NCBI GenBank assembly: GCA_001939145.1
Contig: LSRX01000432.1
Coordinates: forward strand, 410,098 to 474,097
Length of the DNA: 64,000 nucleotides
Source: Symbiodinium microadriaticum
Lineage: Eukaryota; Sar; Dinophyceae; Suessiales; Symbiodiniaceae
Reading direction: 5' to 3'
Positions 35,801 through 45,910 of the stretch are shown here, piece after piece (position 1 is the first letter of the stretch; each line of letters begins with the position of its first letter). The translations under genes were made by a program, and so were the position numbers. The notes under the pieces were generated by a model that saw only the letters and a list, made by a program, of their open reading frames with translations, was not told where the DNA came from and searched no databases.

Positions 35801-36147
35801 CGGGGCGCTGTGGTCTTTGGGGAGCTCCACATTGTGATCCGGGAGTTTGTGATTTTGGTGTTTTTTGGAATTCCGGTGCGACGGGGCTTGAGCCAGGGTG
35901 TGTGGCCTGCGGGACAAGGAGATGCGGTCCTACTACGAGTCGTTTGGGGCAGCGCTGGGCGGAGAATCGACTGGGGAATCGAGCCCGGCGGAGGAGCATG
36001 GTTGGGGAAGGGCGGTGCGCCGTTCCGAGAATGCCGGCACGGGCGGCATCTCGAGCGACTCGAAGGACCGCGAGGAGAGCGAGTCCTGGGCTTGGGGCGC
36101 AACAAGGGCCCCGATGAGGCAGCCGGCGTCGGACGGCTGGTCAGAGG

Positions 36148-37684
36148 ATGGAGCTGGAGGAGGACTTGCAGAGCAATGAAAATTGGTCTAGGAAGCCAGG
36201 CCGGGACCCAGACCAGCAGAGCACCGAGAACTGGAGCTGGGCGAACGACACGGCCGAGGACGATGGAGCTCAGCATGGAGAATTGGAGCTGGAAGACGGG
36301 ATACACCGGCAAAGAGGCCGGCTGGACGCAGCGAGCTGGAGAAAAGCCCTCTTATCAAGCAGGTGGACAAGCACAAGGTAGATGAACACCGGCGCCGCTT
36401 GACTCTTTGTATAGGGGGGCAGCTCCTGGGGCTGGACAGTTCCTTGGCGATGGGAGAAGCGTTTTATGTTGGGAACCTGCTGGACCATGCCCACCTGAGC
36501 CGCAGGGACCGAGCTATGATCAAGACCAAGGCGGGCACGGATACTGACGAGAACCTGGTTACTTGGTGGAGCTGGCCTGCGAACTGGAAGGTGAGCCTGG
36601 GTACCCGGTGGGCATGTCCGAGCCCAACATTGCTTGGAACGGCGAGGAGTGGCTTCTGCAACGAGGCGAGCATCGCAACCGTTTCCAAGGACAAGGGTCT
36701 GGCCGGAATGTGATTGGGGCCCCTGGGAGCCGAGCTGCACGACAGTCGTTTGCCGCGGACTGGGAGGAGGCCTCGGAAAATCCCGTTTTCGAGGAGGGCG
36801 AGGACTTGGACGAAGGGGACATGCCGCCCGAGCTGTTGATGAGGGAGAATGAGGCCTTCGGCATGCAGCACAAGGCCAAGCAGAAGATCGCAGAAGTGAA
36901 GAAGCTGAGGCAGTACTACCGCAAGCCGGACAACGATGCGAAGCGCAAGGCTTTGGCGGAGCAGATGAAGGTGAATCCCTGTCACAATTGCGGGGAACTG
37001 GGCCACTGGAGTAGAGAATGCCCGCTACCTCCCAAGGCAAGTGCAACTCATGCGGGGCCGAAGGCTCAGCAGGCTTTTGTGGCCAGGGCTCGGGCAATGA
37101 AGCCAGTTCTGGAGGAGCCGGCGGATCGTGAATGGGATCTGCTGTTGTCTATGTGCAGCCGTGGGCCGCAGAGCTCATCCGACGTGAGCGTGGGCCCCCG
37201 TCCGGCGCACAAGGGCCATCAGCGCCACGATGTTCATCATGTTGTGCGCCATGTCGGCCTGAGCATGAATGAGATCGAAGGTTATGAGGTGATGTGGTCA
37301 GTGCAAGAGCTTGCCTTCAAGATTATATTGGATATCGGGTGTATGCGGTCGGTGGCTGCGGTGCATTGGGCAAACCTGTTGGTTTCTCGTTGGAAGGAGG
37401 AAGGGAGATGGTTTCATGTGGAGCCCGAGCGGGAAACCTTCAAGTTTGGGGGCGAGGAGGTGCTGGTGAGTCGCTTTCGAGTTTCGTTCGTGGGGAGCTT
37501 TGCGGGACGTCCGGTCCTGTACGGCTTTAGCATCGTCGAAGGCAACTGTCCGCCCCTTTTCTCGAGGTCGGGATGTACACAACTGGGGGCCAGCATAGAT
37601 TGTGAGAAGCATGCAACCTCGTCACGCAAGTGGAGCTACCAGCCGATTTCCGCATGGATGCCGGAGTGGATGCCATGCTTGTGA
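36148..37684 (+). pseudogene. gag-protease region of inner element, frame-broken
   Basis: An N-terminal charged, Trp-containing region (about 36148-36390) switches frame twice before the long frame from 36563. That frame carries the conserved gag helix (QHKAKQKIAEVKKLRQYYRK), then a CX2CX4HX4C zinc knuckle at about 36979-37022 (CHNCGELGHWSREC), which binds RNA in the particle. The protease follows: FKIILDIGCMRSVAAVHWAN, where the active-site triplet is D-I-G instead of the usual DTG or DSG, then PLFSRSGCTQLGASIDC. The frame stops at 37684. A missing Ser/Thr in the active site could inactivate the protease in this copy, if it is not a family variant. Confidence 0.75.
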
Positions 37685-37735
37685 CCCCGGCAGCCTTGCG
37701 GGATCCAGAGGGCAGCTACAGTTCCAGCCCTAGCG

Positions 37736-38062
37736 GTGTCCATCGCGTCGGCGACTCCTCGGTGCAAGCTATGCCAGAGCGCCGAGCACAAGACGCGGGA
37801 CTGCACCACGATCGAGGAGGTGGAGTCCAACGACGAGGACCAGGTCAAGGAGATGGAGCACGACGGGGAGACTCGCCCACGGAGAGCGGCCCCCCCGCCG
37901 GAGCCGACACCCACGATGGGCTCCTCAGCACAGTCTTCGGAGGGGTACATCTTGGTGGAGGAGACGACGCAGGGCCTAACCCAGGACGAGATCACCATGC
38001 TCAACATGCGGCGGGCCAACAGGCGGCCTCGAAGGTCCGGGCTATTCAGAAGAAGGCCTTGA
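37736..38062 (+). pseudogene. Second zinc knuckle and acidic spacer of inner element
   Basis: In the same frame as gag but after its stop codon, the sequence reads CKLCQSAEHKTRDC, another exact CX2CX4HX4C knuckle. An acidic linker (EEVESNDEDQVKEMEHDGE) and TQDEITMLNMRRANRRPRRS follow. A second knuckle C-terminal to the protease is unusual for copia elements in general. The reading then moves to another frame near 38020-38060. Confidence 0.6.
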
Positions 38063-38079
38063 CGGGGGTGCACGCCGAC

Positions 38080-38450
38080 TACCCGTCGCTGTCCCAGAGC
38101 AACGAGGTTGCCCTGAACCTGGTGGCCTCTACTGCGAGCAGAATGAGGACGTACCTGTGGAAGAAGCTGGCGTGGCACATTCGGATCAAGAACGCGGTGG
38201 AGGCCGACGGGGACCGCCGCTGGAAACGGAACCCGCGCTGGCTGTCAATGTTGCTGGGGAAGGAGGTGGCGTGCCTGTTCGGCCACTTCGAATCGATGCG
38301 TCAGAAAATGCAGGCCCGAGACGTGGAGCTTGATGTGACGGCCGTGGCCAGCCGGACGAGGCCCAATCGGGGCTTGCACCAAAGGCTCAAGGCTGGCGTC
38401 CGACAGGCGAAGGAGGCATTGGCGGTGGTGGAGCGCATTGTTCGGGACCC
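38080..38450 (+). pseudogene. Helical linker before the methyltransferase-like module
   Basis: In frame with 37630-38745 the protein reads LVASTASRMRTYLWKKLAWH and RLKAGVRQAKEALAVVERIV, a basic helical segment leading directly into the nucleotide-binding-like motif. I recognise no separate domain. It probably forms the N-terminal part of the module or a tether. Confidence 0.45.
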
Positions 38451-38454
38451 CGGC

Positions 38455-39195
38455 AAGAAGTTGTGCTTGGAGATTTTTGCGGGGCATGCGGGCTTGAGTG
38501 CACGAGCCCGACAGGCTGATGGTTGGACGGCGGCCGCCCCGGTGGACCTGGCGACTGGTTGGGATCTCACGAAAACGGCCAGCCAGCGGCAACTTTCGGA
38601 GTTGATCGAGAAGTGCCAGCCCGCCAGCCCGACCTTGTCACTTTGGAGCCGCCGTGTGGGCCGTGGTGCGGCGGCGATGTGGAGCAGCTGGCCGAGGACC
38701 GCCTGTGAAAGAGGCGGCGAGCCCACTTGCCTCTCTGGAGGTTGACCGCCGAGGTGTGGCGCCGTCAGGTGGATGGAGGACGGACCTGTGACCTCACAAG
38801 CCTTGCAGAGGTGATCCGAGGGGTGGTACCAATGTGTGCAGCTTTGGTCTGCACGACCCCGAGACCAAGCGGCCCTACTTGAAGAAGGTGGTGGTCGAGT
38901 CAAACTGCTCGCCTCTCATCCGCTACCTCCTCCGCGGCGCCTACTGCACGGACTGCACGCACAAGGGCGAGGAGCATCAGCCGATCCGAGGTTTTTGTCG
39001 TGGAGATGGTGGCTGGGCTCGTCGCTCGGATATGGCAGCGAGGTGGCCGGATAAGTTCTGCAGCTGCCTCCTTCGGGCCGCCGAGCACGCACTGAAGCAG
39101 GTGAAGGAGGCGGGACCGTGGGCGGTGCACGAAGCAACTTGCGGTTGGCAGTGTCGAGCTCGACGGTGCCGGATGAAGGGCTACGCCAGGAGCTG
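38455..39195 (+). pseudogene. Cytosine-methyltransferase-like module inside the copia element
   Basis: Motif I is seen at 38458-38500 as KLCLEIFAGHAGLSARARQ, the F-[AS]-G-x-x-G-L form that binds S-adenosylmethionine in C5-cytosine methyltransferases. About 60 codons later, after a frame change near 38620, comes PDLVTLEPPCGPWC, matching motif IV with the catalytic Cys (codon 38655-38657) after PP. Further on are CSFGLHDPETKRPYLKK and CTHKGEEHQPIRGF, then SDMAARWPDKFCSCLLRA, segments I recall from dinoflagellate retroelement proteins but cannot name. Cytosine methyltransferases carried by retrotransposons have been reported in dinoflagellates. This copy is broken by frame changes and the target-recognition part is not obvious. 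Confidence 0.6.
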
Positions 39196-39800
39196 ACCAA
39201 GTACTCCATGACAGGGGAAAGGTACGATTTCGTGTGTTTCGATGGCTCTGCAAACCAGCAACCGCGGCGACTACGTGCTCTCGTTGCCCATTTACATGTA
39301 GCGCTCGGCCACTTATCCAACGAGCGGCTGGGACGCATGCTGAGGCTGAGTGGAGCAAGCGAGGCCGCGGTGAGCTTGGCGTCGAGTCTAAGATGCCAGG
39401 TGTGCGCCATGACGAGGCCGCCGCAGAACACCCCCCAAGTGGCTTACCACAAACCGAAATTCTTCAATGAAAGAGTATCCGGAGATACGTTTTTCATTTG
39501 GGATGCTGAGTGGTGTCAAATTCGCGGTCACGCACTACTTGGACGCCCTCACCGACTGCCACGTGGCTGACCTCACTGACAGGCCAGACTCCGCCTTCAG
39601 CCGGGAGGTGTTTCAGGACTTGTGGCTTGCGGTGTTTGGACCCCTTGACACCTTGGTTACAGATGGAGGGCCGGAGTTCCAGGGGTCGGTGGGCGTGATG
39701 CTGGAGCTCCTGGGCATCGTTCAGGAAGTGGTGCCCGAGGGTGCCAAGTGGCGACTTGGCCAGGCCGAGCGGTGCCGTGTTGAAGTTGTTGCTGATGTCG
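39118..39800 (+). pseudogene. Integrase of inner element, frame-broken
   Basis: The N-terminal zinc-binding HHCC module reads HVALGHLSNERLGRMLRLSG and then LRCQVCAMTRPPQ in the frame 39118-39570. The catalytic core begins SGDTFFIWDAEW in that frame. It then moves to the frame 39467-39943: YLDALTDCHVADLTD, then DTLVTDGGPEFQGSVGVML with the second catalytic Asp, and AKWRLGQAERC with the catalytic Glu. The enzyme inserts the cDNA and produces the 5-bp target duplication seen. The frame change near 39500 lies inside the core, so one intact protein cannot be made from this copy without correction. Confidence 0.75.
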
Positions 39801-39939
39801 ATGGTGAAGGGCATGGGTCTCCGCGGGCTCAAGGACATGAGGCACGCCTTATTGGCGGCTGTGTCGGCGAAGAACCGAAGCCGTCACCGGGCCTCCTCCA
39901 GCAGCGTATCCTTTTCATTGGCTGGACTCGCACGACGCC

Positions 39940-40850
39940 TTGAGGCGCGGCTTGTCTTCGAAGTCCAGGCCCCCACAGCTCGAGGGCATTCGCGAGGGAG
40001 CCATCGTCTACGTCTATGAGCCCCCAGCCTCGAGAAAGGGCCAGGCCAGGCGGATGCAGGACAAGAGCAGCTGGAGTGGCCCAGGTGTCATTGTGTGTGT
40101 GGAGCGAGACCGCCCGGTGCTGCAGAGGGTCTGGGTTCGGGTCAGGGGCCGTGTGAAGTGTGAAGGCCTTTCCGTTGGAGAAGTTGAGGCTAGCCACGGT
40201 GGATGAGATGGCCAGCTCTGAGTTCATTGCCCAGGCCGTGACGGACGTGGAGGAGGAGCTTCGCGGTGGGCAGCTTTGAGTGGAAGCTCCTGAGGAGGGG
40301 CAGCCCCAAGACCGTGCCCTCAAGCCCCTCGTCATCGTCCACCGACGCCGAGATGCCGGAGGAGACTGAAGACCCCGAGGCCAAAGCTACACGCGAACAC
40401 CGGGCCAAACTTCTGGACGACCTTCCCACCAAGTGGCACGCAACTTGGATGACAAGAGGAAGCGCGAAGCTGAGGCCATGGACCCCCACACCCTCGACTT
40501 CCAGAAGAAGCAGAAGCTCTTTGAGTCCCTGGTGAAGCAGCTCGAGCCACCGACTCCCTTGGAGGAAGCCGGTTTGAGGCGACACCTTGAGGACACCTAC
40601 TTGAAGTTCAAGGGCGTGCGGAAAGCCTTCAAGGCGAAGCCCAAGGGTGGCCCCGGACGGAGCCGCGGCGATGGTGGGCACGAGTCGAGGGCGGAATGCA
40701 GCCGGATGCGCACCGTGATGGAGGTGAGCGTGGAGGACCTCGCGCCAGGCATGTTCAAACCAGGCGAGTTGGATGCCCTGGGGCAATGGTCTCTTTGGGG
40801 AGAGAGCGGGTCCTACGCCGAGCACGAGATCCTATAGTGCAGGTGAGTCA
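39940..40850 (+). pseudogene. Integrase C-terminal to reverse-transcriptase linker of inner element
   Basis: Basic, Pro/Lys/Glu-rich frames link the integrase core to reverse transcriptase. 39940-40206 includes IREGAIVYVYEPPASRKGQA, which resembles the small beta-barrel C-terminal segment of integrases. 40433-40837 includes RKREAEAMDPHTLDFQKKQK. The reading shifts frame at least twice. Confidence 0.45.
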
Positions 40851-41595
40851 GAAGGCAGAGATGGACGGCCTCACCCAAGTGGTCACGGGGAAGGCCAGGG
40901 TCGAGTACCGATGGTCGACCCTGGATTCCGATTTCAGGCCTACGTGGAGCCGCTGAAGAAAGCCGCGGGCGTCCACCTGGACCACGGCGGCATCAAGGGC
41001 GTGGCTAAGGACCAGCTGGTGGATCCCTCAAGGATCCTTAGCTCGCGCTTTGTCCTTACGAACAAGGGCGGCCCGAGTTTGCCGCCCGAAGCCGAGCTGC
41101 GAGCTCGATGGATATTCGGGGGGCACAAGGACCCGGATGCTGGACTCTACGCTACGGCTTCGCCTACGGCTAGCACCTTGGGGCACAACTTGCTAAACTT
41201 TGTGGCGGTGCAACAGGGCTGGGTGCGGCTGGGTCGTGCATGATGAGGATGTGAGTTCGGCTTTCCTTCAGGGGAAGGCCCTTCCACGTGTGGAGAAAGT
41301 GTATGTGCGCGTTCCCCACGGCTACCCGCCAGAGGTGCTGGAGTACTTGACCAAGCGCTTGGGCGGCAATGTGCGCCCAGACCTTGTGGAGTTGACCAAG
41401 GCCGGTTTCGGTTTGCCTGAGAGCCCACGGCTATGGAACCTGGAGTACAAGGACACCCTCGAGGCGCTAGGTCTTTTCCGGGCTTTCCACCCGGATGGTG
41501 CCCTACGTGCTATGGCCTCGATCCATGTGGATGACACCCGTATGCTGGGGACAGCAGCAGCCAAGAACTCTGGGATCAGCTGCATGCCAAGCTAA
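40850..41595 (+). pseudogene. Reverse transcriptase of inner element, frame-broken
   Basis: The fingers region reads SRFVLTNKGGPSLPPEAELR and ARWIFGGHKDPDA. After a frame change near 41220, motif A is DVSSAFLQG (first catalytic Asp). TKAGFGLPESPRLWN is the copia palm segment, and IHVDDTRML is motif C (the [YF]VDD box with His for the aromatic residue). The domain copies the element RNA primed by initiator tRNA. Coordinates cover the recognisable part only. Confidence 0.75.
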
Positions 41596-41770
41596 AGTTT
41601 GGAAAGCTCCGAAAGGCCACTGAGGGGTGGCAGAAGTTCTGTGGATGTTGGGAGCGACAGTGCCCCCAGACGATGGAGATGGAATACTCCATGACTGAGC
41701 ACACCAAGGCGATCCCGCTGGCCAAGACGCGGGGCGAAAAGGCAGGGGACCAGCAGTCGCCTTCGTCGGC

Positions 41771-41932
41771 TACTACCACGACTTCCGGGGGCGGTTCAAA
41801 GGTGGACGGGGTGGCTTCAGCGTCTACTACCACGACTTCCGAGGGCGTTCCAGAGGTGGACGGGGTGGCTTCAGCATCTACTACCGCGACTTCCGAGGGC
41901 GTTTCAGAGGTGGATGGGGTGGCTTCAGGTCC
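41771..41932 (+). repeat. Three in-frame copies of a 54-bp repeat in pol
   Basis: Each unit encodes about 18 residues resembling ASTTTTSEGVPEVDGVAS. The copies differ at a few positions. They lie between reverse transcriptase and RNase H. Confidence 0.9.
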
Positions 41933-42854
41933 ATTGTCGTTAGACGCAGAAGTGATCTCCTTGCTGTCCGAGGCCGTCAATAAGGTCGTGGACCCGTCGG
42001 AGGCGTTGACTGAGGGCGAGCGCAAAGTCATCAGCTCCGTGGTGGGTCGTTTGAATTGGGCGGCACGGCAAGGCAGGTGCGACTTGGCCTTTGTGTCCTC
42101 GAGCATCCAACAGTTGGCCGGGCGTGGGGATCCTGCCGCGCTCAAGGTGTTGAACCAAGGGGTGAAGCGTGCACGCGAGGACGTGGTCGTCCCGATCCGC
42201 AACCTGAGGTGCGACTTGGAGGACATCATCGTGGTGTCGGTGAGCGACGCGGCTTATGGTGCCATGCCAGGCGGACACAGTCAATCTGGGGTGCTGGTGC
42301 TCATGGCTTCGCCCAAGATCCTCACGGAGACAGCTCCCGTATGTGCCCTTGAAGGCTCCAGCAGCAAGATTCAACGGGTGGTGAGATGCTCGATGTCGGC
42401 GGAGGTCAGCTCCCTGGCGACCTGCTTCGAGCACGGCGACTTTGTGCGGGCGGTTTTCTGTGAGCTGATCGACGCCCGGTTCCAGTTGCGTCGATGGAAG
42501 CTTTCCGTGTCGCGATGGCCCCACTACCTGGTGACGGACGCCAAAACAGCTTACGATGTGCTGAACAATGACACCCTTGCAACGGACAGGAAGGTGTGCA
42601 TAGATGTGGCCGTCCTCAGGCAGGCGATCGTGGAGGACGACACCAGCTGTTTTGTGAGGTGGGTGCCTGGGGCGGAAATACCGTGCGACGGGCTCACGAA
42701 GTGGGCAGACAATCATGCACTACGGCGACTGCGTACTACCGGAACCTGGGCTCTTGTGGATAGCCCGGAGGCCCAAGAAATTCGAAGGCAAGCCGGAATC
42801 AAGCGCGCAGCTTGGAGGAAGGCTGCCAAGAACATGTCGCAGACAAGCACGGCT

Positions 42855-42868
42855 CCAGAGGGGCTGTG
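42855..42868 (+). promoter_or_regulatory. Polypurine tract, putative
   Basis: CAGAGGGGCTGTG directly precedes the 3' LTR, the position of the plus-strand primer. It is interrupted by pyrimidines, so the assignment is positional. Confidence 0.5.
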
Positions 42869-43037
42869 ACTGAAACCGAGCATTTTGCCGAAGCGACATG
42901 TCATGAGTTTTGCTGGCAGAAGCCGGAGACGCACCTACGGATGAGCCATTTGGGCTCCTTGTCCTGCAGGAGACAAAAGGCCGGCTTGTGCGTAGGCCGG
43001 GGTTCAGTTGTTTTATTTGCCCGTGCCATATTCCGCT
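42869..43037 (+). repeat. 3' LTR of inner element
   Basis: 169 bp matching 35610-35778 with two substitutions. It also carries the leader-like AGCCATTTGGGCTC at 42944-42957. ATAAC at 43038-43042 completes the target duplication. Confidence 0.92.
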
Positions 43038-43043
43038 ATAACC

Positions 43044-43237
43044 AATCAAAGGGGAAGGAAGGTACTTAAAACCCGGCCGAACCCCTAAACAACCAGGGCA
43101 TCTAACTGCTCGCCCTGTCTTTTTGCTTGAGCCAAAGATCATCCGAACGGCTGGTCCTCTGAAGTGAAACAAGAAGCCTCTGAAGCTTACCTCTGGTTAG
43201 GCTCTGTTGGGGTTTCTGGGGTCGTGTTCTGTTGACT
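43044..43237 (-). repeat. 5' LTR of outer element
   Basis: 194 bp matching 33100-33292. TTTGGCTCAAG is at the complement of 43126-43136. AATGT follows at 43238-43242. On the minus strand the LTR ends GATT and the next bases are GGTTAT, the start of the primer-binding region. Confidence 0.9.
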
Positions 43238-43289
43238 AATGTTGTATCCCCTGGACTTCCTCGCTGTCCTGTATATCCCATATGGCTAG

Positions 43290-43660
43290 GGCCGCCTCAC
43301 CATTTCATTGTCGCTGTCACCAAGTCACCATTGCACAGTTCATGTCACTCCTTTCGCTTAGGCCATTTCACCGATTCACCATTGCACCATTTCACCCTTC
43401 CTGTCCCCCTCACCAACTCACCATTTCAGCGTTCAGTTAGTCCTCCGCGCCTCATAGGACCAAGCAGTTGGTGAAATGTAAATGGGTGAAATTGGGAAAT
43501 TGGTTGATGGAGGCAGGACCGAGCTACTGGGTGAAATGGCGAATTGCGTTGGTGAGATGGTTGTGTTTATTCTTTTTGGAGGGGAGGGGGGGGGGCGTAA
43601 CTTCGGCTCTTCGGCTTTGACATGAATGGTCAAATGGTGAGTTGGTGAAATGAAGGTGGT
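43290..43660. repeat. Inverted cluster of CACCATT / AATGGTG motifs
   Basis: From 43290 to 43430 the plus strand is crowded with TTCACCATT-like motifs, and from 43465 to 43655 with their complement. TCACCAACTCACCATTT at 43410-43426 has an exact 17-base inverse complement at 43632-43648. The arrangement could fold into a hairpin, or reflect an inverted duplication of a degenerate minisatellite. Confidence 0.75.
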
Positions 43661-43669
43661 TTGGGTACC

Positions 43670-44377
43670 GAACCATTCAGGATCAAACTGGCTGGTACGC
43701 GAATGCTTCATCACTACTCAAAGCCTTTTCGAGAATTGAACCGTTCCAGGAAGAATGCAGCTGCAATGCAGTGAAGCAAGGATCAGGAGAGTAGTTGTTT
43801 TTAGGTGTCCGGCATTTGTTTTGTTTCTTTGAGGAACGACACGGTGTTTTGTCGAAGCATAATTCGCATATTCCCGCGACCACGCATATTCCCGCGACTC
43901 TAGCGGGAAAGGCCATGCGGCATAATGTTTCATAGCGTTTCGGCCGATACAACACATGGGGTTTGCAGAGAGAGACGGCAATGTATGTACAAATTTAGCG
44001 AACAGGCTTTTACATGGCACTCACCCCAGAAGCGTCGTTCAGAATTATAAGTGCTACCAGTAGGACATTGGAATATGAAGGTACACAGAAAGTCCGTGTT
44101 TGGCGTTACACAACTTGGTTAGGTTTCGCCACGTGGTACGTACATGTGTTGCGCCGATACTTCCAACATCATTATAGTAGAGTAGACGGTGCGTGCGCTT
44201 TCCAACTCGCTTGTCACTGGGCTAAGGCTATGGCGTCCTTGCACCTGTCGATGGGTGAGCATGGTGTGTGAACTCCGGCTCAGGTATTAGAGCAGTCCCA
44301 ACATTCTAACAAATGGGGTTGCCAGGGCACAGGGTATTTGAAAATACCGTGTGTGTGTGTGTATGTATGTATGTATG

Positions 44378-44408
<31 letters not shown>

Positions 44409-45530
44409 GAAAATATATATGCAACATTATATGCGGATAAACAGGTAAGTTCTGGGAACCCCCACGCCTTATGCGCTTCGGTCCCGAGATAATTTATAGA
44501 CGCTGCCTGGGTTTGTAAACTCAGCATGGGCTTCAAAACCAGTTGCTGGTTCCACAATCAATAGTACAGCAATGTACAGCCGTGCAGAAATGCAAGGAGG
44601 GTGATATCACGCCGCCCATATTTATATTCATCGTCATCTTGATGTTTCCATGTATATTCATGCTTGTATATGCATATACATAGGTGTGTGTATACGTACA
44701 GGCATGCATGTATGTTTCTGTGTATGCTATCATGCTTGCATGCAATATGATTATGTACATATGCATGCATGCATCATACGTGTCCGTTTGTTTGTTTGCA
44801 TGCAGTAAGTGTTCATGCGTGTGTATGTGACTGTGTGTATATGTATACGTGCATGCATGTATGTATGTAAGTGCGTGTGTATGGTTCCAGTATGTTTTTG
44901 TTGGAGGTTTGCCCGCTGGACAACGGAGAGTGGGAATTCCAGAAGTACGGCAGGCTGCTGTCGAGGAGATGTCTGCCTGCATCTTCACAGCATCATCACC
45001 TGACAGGTGATCAGCTTGTGACTTAATGGGCCAAATTCGGATGATGGCTGTCTTTTGCAGTTGACAGCGAAACACCACAAAGATCGTGACTGCAGCTTGC
45101 TTGTTGCAGCTGGCCTGCCGGCAAGAGAAACGTGCCACGACACGAATGTATTTTGTTGCATGGCCATCCCCGGTTCCTTGGTACTTACAGAATGATCAAT
45201 GTCCAACAGGCCTCGAAAGTAGATAGGGATGAAATCGTGACGCCAGTCGCAAGCGCTGGAAGTCCACCAGAGCGTGCAACACCTGGACCTGCTGAAAACT
45301 GATGCGAGAGGCGCGAGGATCAAGGTGCGATGCTGTAGCCTGAACTAGTGCTCACGGTTCGCTTTTCTCTCCGCAGCTTTTGGGCCAAAGGAAGAAATCG
45401 AAGCCTCGTGAGGTCAGGGCTCCGCCTCCACCCACTTCCTATCTTTGCTCTTGAAGTTGTGAGCCAAAGCAAGTACAAGTTTCCTCGTGCCTGAGGAGGC
45501 GACTCAGCCTGTACTCGACGCCAGAATTAG
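43670..45530. other. No identifiable gene; microsatellites
   Basis: Besides (GTAT)n at 44347-44406, AT- and GT-rich tetramer sequence runs through 44640-44880. No frame carries a recognised motif. Confidence 0.4.
44347..44406. repeat. (GTAT)n microsatellite
   Basis: GT dinucleotides grade into GTAT tetramers. Confidence 0.95.
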
Positions 45531-45721
45531 CAGAACATGATCGGGCAGCGCGATGCTACGGCCCTTCGTCGCCCCTGCTGCATCCCGTGGGCTCTGCCTT
45601 GGCTTGCGACTCCGCTGCCCTCCGATTCTTCGAGGCCGCAGAGCCTTTGGGGTGGGGGTTCCTTTTGGGTGTTTCTTTGGTATGTTTTTGGTTTTCGCCT
45701 GAATAGCTTCAAGCGCCGAGT

Positions 45722-45902
45722 CAGTCAGGCGGTCAGTCGATCCGCGAGCCCGCTGGGCAGTCAGTCATTCAGTCCGTCAGTGCCAGTCAGTCGGTGCGTC
45801 GGTCGGTACGCGAGCATGCCGGTCTGTCAGTCAGTCGGGCGGTCGGCCATGCGCCAAGCGCCGGGCAGTCAGTCAGTCGGATAGTCGGTCAGTCGGTCCG
45901 CC
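45722..45902. repeat. CAGT/CGGT-type tetramer tract
   Basis: Degenerate CAGT, CGGT and TCGG units repeated for about 180 bases, directly before the 44-bp minisatellite. Confidence 0.8.
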
Positions 45903-45910
45903 GCCAGTGT

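Larger units (their letters stand above)
41673..42869 (+). pseudogene. RNase H domain of inner element, with a tandem-repeat linker
   Basis: One open frame of about 398 codons. It begins with the connector from reverse transcriptase, then three copies of an 18-residue repeat, then RVLNWAAR-type palm/thumb sequence (VVGRLNWAARQGRCDLAFVS). RNase H follows: VSVSDAAYGAMPGGHSQSGV (first Asp), RCSMSAEVSSLATCFEHGDF (Glu), LVTDAKTAYDVL (Asp) and RWVPGAEIPCDGLTKWADN, the conserved DGLTK end. This segment alone is uninterrupted. It ends at the polypurine tract before the 3' LTR. Confidence 0.8.
35610..43037 (+). mobile_element. Inner Ty1/copia LTR retrotransposon with methyltransferase-like module
   Basis: A 7.4-kb plus-strand element with 169-bp LTRs, an initiator-tRNA primer binding site and the module order gag, zinc knuckle, protease, zinc knuckle, methyltransferase-like, integrase, reverse transcriptase, RNase H. 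Integrase before reverse transcriptase defines the Ty1/copia type. The LTRs differ at two positions in 169, so insertion is recent relative to the outer element. Coding is split over all three plus frames with several stops, so the copy is probably dead, or the sequence contains indel errors. A 5-bp ATAAC target duplication flanks it. Confidence 0.93.
33100..43237 (-). mobile_element. Outer, internally deleted Ty1/copia-like element (host of a nested insertion)
   Basis: The element is read on the minus strand. Its LTRs are 33100-33292 (3' LTR) and 43044-43237 (5' LTR), flanked by the 5-bp target duplication AATGT at 33095-33099 and 43238-43242. Removing the nested element (35610-43037 plus one ATAAC) leaves about 2.3 kb of internal DNA. 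On the minus strand this holds a primer-binding region just inside the 5' LTR, an acidic gag-like frame, and then an RNase H end of copia pol. Protease, integrase and most of reverse transcriptase are missing, so it could not move without help. The LTRs differ by about five substitutions and one indel, more than those of the nested element, so it is the older insertion. Confidence 0.85.
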
